From Betaproteobacteria bacterium (GTDB lineage Bacteria > Pseudomonadota > Gammaproteobacteria > Burkholderiales > SG8-39), in the NCBI GenBank assembly GCA_016189945.1, contig JACPRN010000180.1, positions 1 to 32,533 of the forward strand: a stretch of 32,533 nucleotides of DNA, written 5' to 3'. Under the pieces are notes generated by a model, which made no database searches, had not been told where the DNA came from, and was given only the letters and a program-made list of their open reading frames with translations. Position 1 is the first letter of the stretch, and each line of letters opens with the position of its first letter. Shown here in pieces: positions 31,436-32,533 of this stretch. Both the position numbers and the translations under genes were made by a program.

Positions 31436-32533
31436 ATGAACACCAATGCGTTCGATGTGATCGTGGTGGGATGCGGGGTGGCAGGACTCGCCGCCGCGGT
31501 TTCCGCAGCCGAACAGGGGGCGCGCGTGGCGCTTCTGGAGCGTGCGGTCCGCAGCGAGCGCGGAGGCCAGAGCCGCTATACCGAAGCCTACCTGCGCATG
31601 AAGAGCGAGCGCGAGGTGAGCGATGATTTCGAGACGCATCTCGCCGAAAACGGCGCCGGCTACGTCGATCCCGATCTGGTGGCAGAAACCGCGGGGCCGC
31701 GCGAGACGCAGTCGAACCTCGCAAGATCGCTCGATATCGCCGATCCGGCGGTGATCCATGCGCTCGCCCTGGGAGCGGGGCCCACGGTTGCGTGGCTGAA
31801 ACAACTCGGCGTGCGCTTCGACTTCCTCCCCACTGCGTACCTCACCAGATCGCAGCCGCGCCTGCTGCCGATCGGCGGCGGGCTTGCGATCCTCGATGCC
31901 TTGGCGGGGCGCGCCGAAAGCCTGGGCGTTGCATTCTTCTATGAAACCACCGCAAGCGGATTGCACCGCGACGCGGACGGGCGAGTGATCGGGCTTTCCG
32001 CCCGCAGCCGACAGGCGGGGGCCATGGAATTTGCCGGAAAGGTGGTGCTTGCCTCCGGAGGATTCGAAGGCAATAGCGAAATGCAGACGCGCTACCTCGG
32101 ACCCCGATCGGTGTACCTGCGGCCCATTTGCAAAGGCGGCTATTACAACCGCGGCGAAGGGATTCAGATGGCGCTCGACGCGGGAGCCGCGACCTGCGGG
32201 GATTTCGGCAGCTATCACGCCGAGCCGATCGATCCGCGCTCGGGCAAGGCCGAAGCGGCGGTCTTCCTCTTCCCCTACGGGATCCTCGTCAACAAGCAAG
32301 CTCGCCGGTTCACCGACGAAGCTCCGGGAACCGTGGATGCGTATTACGAGCGCGTCACGCGCCGCGTCTACGAACAGCCCGAAGGGCTGGCCTACGTCAT
32401 ACTCGACGCGAAGCATACCCGCATACCCAATTATCGCCTCGGCATCCGAACCGACAAGCCGCCGATTGCTGCCGATTCGGTGAGCGAGCTCGCGGCAAAG
32501 CTCTCCTTGCCTGCCGGGGTGCTCGCCGATACC
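31436..32533 (+). CDS. FAD-dependent oxidoreductase, fumarate reductase/tricarballylate dehydrogenase-like, 3' end outside window
   Basis: FAD-binding flavoprotein of the fumarate reductase/succinate dehydrogenase flavoprotein superfamily. 366 codons are visible with no stop before the window end; family members run about 450-570 residues. The start ATG at 31436 follows GGAG by 5 bases. The dinucleotide-binding loop GCGVAG is at 12-17, Glu35 ends the second strand (ALLER), and RGGQSRYT at 42-49 resembles the GGNSxxT flavin-binding motif of TcuA-type tricarballylate dehydrogenases. KVVLASGGFEGN lies near 203-214. It starts 43 bases after the UbiD gene and probably belongs to that operon. A role in reducing or oxidising a C=C bond next to a carboxyl group is inferred from family only. 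Confidence 0.88.
   Translation, partial: MNTNAFDVIVVGCGVAGLAAAVSAAEQGARVALLERAVRSERGGQSRYTEAYLRMKSEREVSDDFETHLAENGAGYVDPDLVAETAGPRETQSNLARSLDIADPAVIHALALGAGPTVAWLKQLGVRFDFLPTAYLTRSQPRLLPIGGGLAILDALAGRAESLGVAFFYETTASGLHRDADGRVIGLSARSRQAGAMEFAGKVVLASGGFEGNSEMQTRYLGPRSVYLRPICKGGYYNRGEGIQMALDAGAATCGDFGSYHAEPIDPRSGKAEAAVFLFPYGILVNKQARRFTDEAPGTVDAYYERVTRRVYEQPEGLAYVILDAKHTRIPNYRLGIRTDKPPIAADSVSELAAKLSLPAGVLADT

Overview
The window is high-GC, gene-dense DNA that reads as the chromosome of a betaproteobacterium, probably Burkholderiales or a close relative. I base this on gene order (pilM-N-O-P-Q, then aroK-aroB, then gltB; a divergent class A PBP gene; cyaY back to back with lptM-lysA; cytochrome c4, engB and hemB together) and on a Bug/TctC-type solute receptor. 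No search was run; all calls come from reading the translations.

Region 1 (1-10842, minus strand) is housekeeping. A type IV pilus assembly operon (pilM, N, O, P, Q) with ATGA/GTGA-type overlaps is followed by a perfect palindromic terminator candidate, then aroK and aroB (shikimate pathway, overlapping), then the 5' 1337 codons of gltB, whose 3' end lies outside the window. Region 2 (11018-16630 and on to 19739, mostly plus strand) holds a class A penicillin-binding protein, cyaY (minus), lptM-lysA and an RND efflux pair (periplasmic adaptor plus inner-membrane pump). Between cyaY and lptM lies a long near-perfect inverted repeat that no gene explains.

Region 3 (19781-23709) has, on the minus strand, an ECF sigma factor with its overlapping membrane anti-sigma factor and a dihaem cytochrome c4. 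Divergent from these are engB and hemB. The engB-hemB gap contains three consecutive hairpins whose loops are all purine-rich and Shine-Dalgarno-like. This is the most unusual non-coding element in the window and looks like a structured RNA.

Region 4 (23758-32533) changes character to accessory catabolism. It holds a lone HgdB/BcrB-type (2-hydroxyacyl-CoA dehydratase / benzoyl-CoA reductase) subunit with a TetR-like operator upstream, a convergent glyoxalase-fold (VOC) protein, then a probable operon: Bug receptor, cytoplasmic molybdopterin oxidoreductase with an Fe-S motif, a UbiD-family prenyl-FMN decarboxylase broken by a one-base frameshift in a G run, and a FAD-dependent fumarate reductase/tricarballylate dehydrogenase-like enzyme cut by the window end. 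Together these suggest uptake and oxygen-independent processing of an aromatic or unsaturated carboxylic acid; the substrate cannot be read from sequence. I saw no rRNA, tRNA, CRISPR array, insertion sequence or phage gene, and no gene-free stretch exceeds 300 bases.
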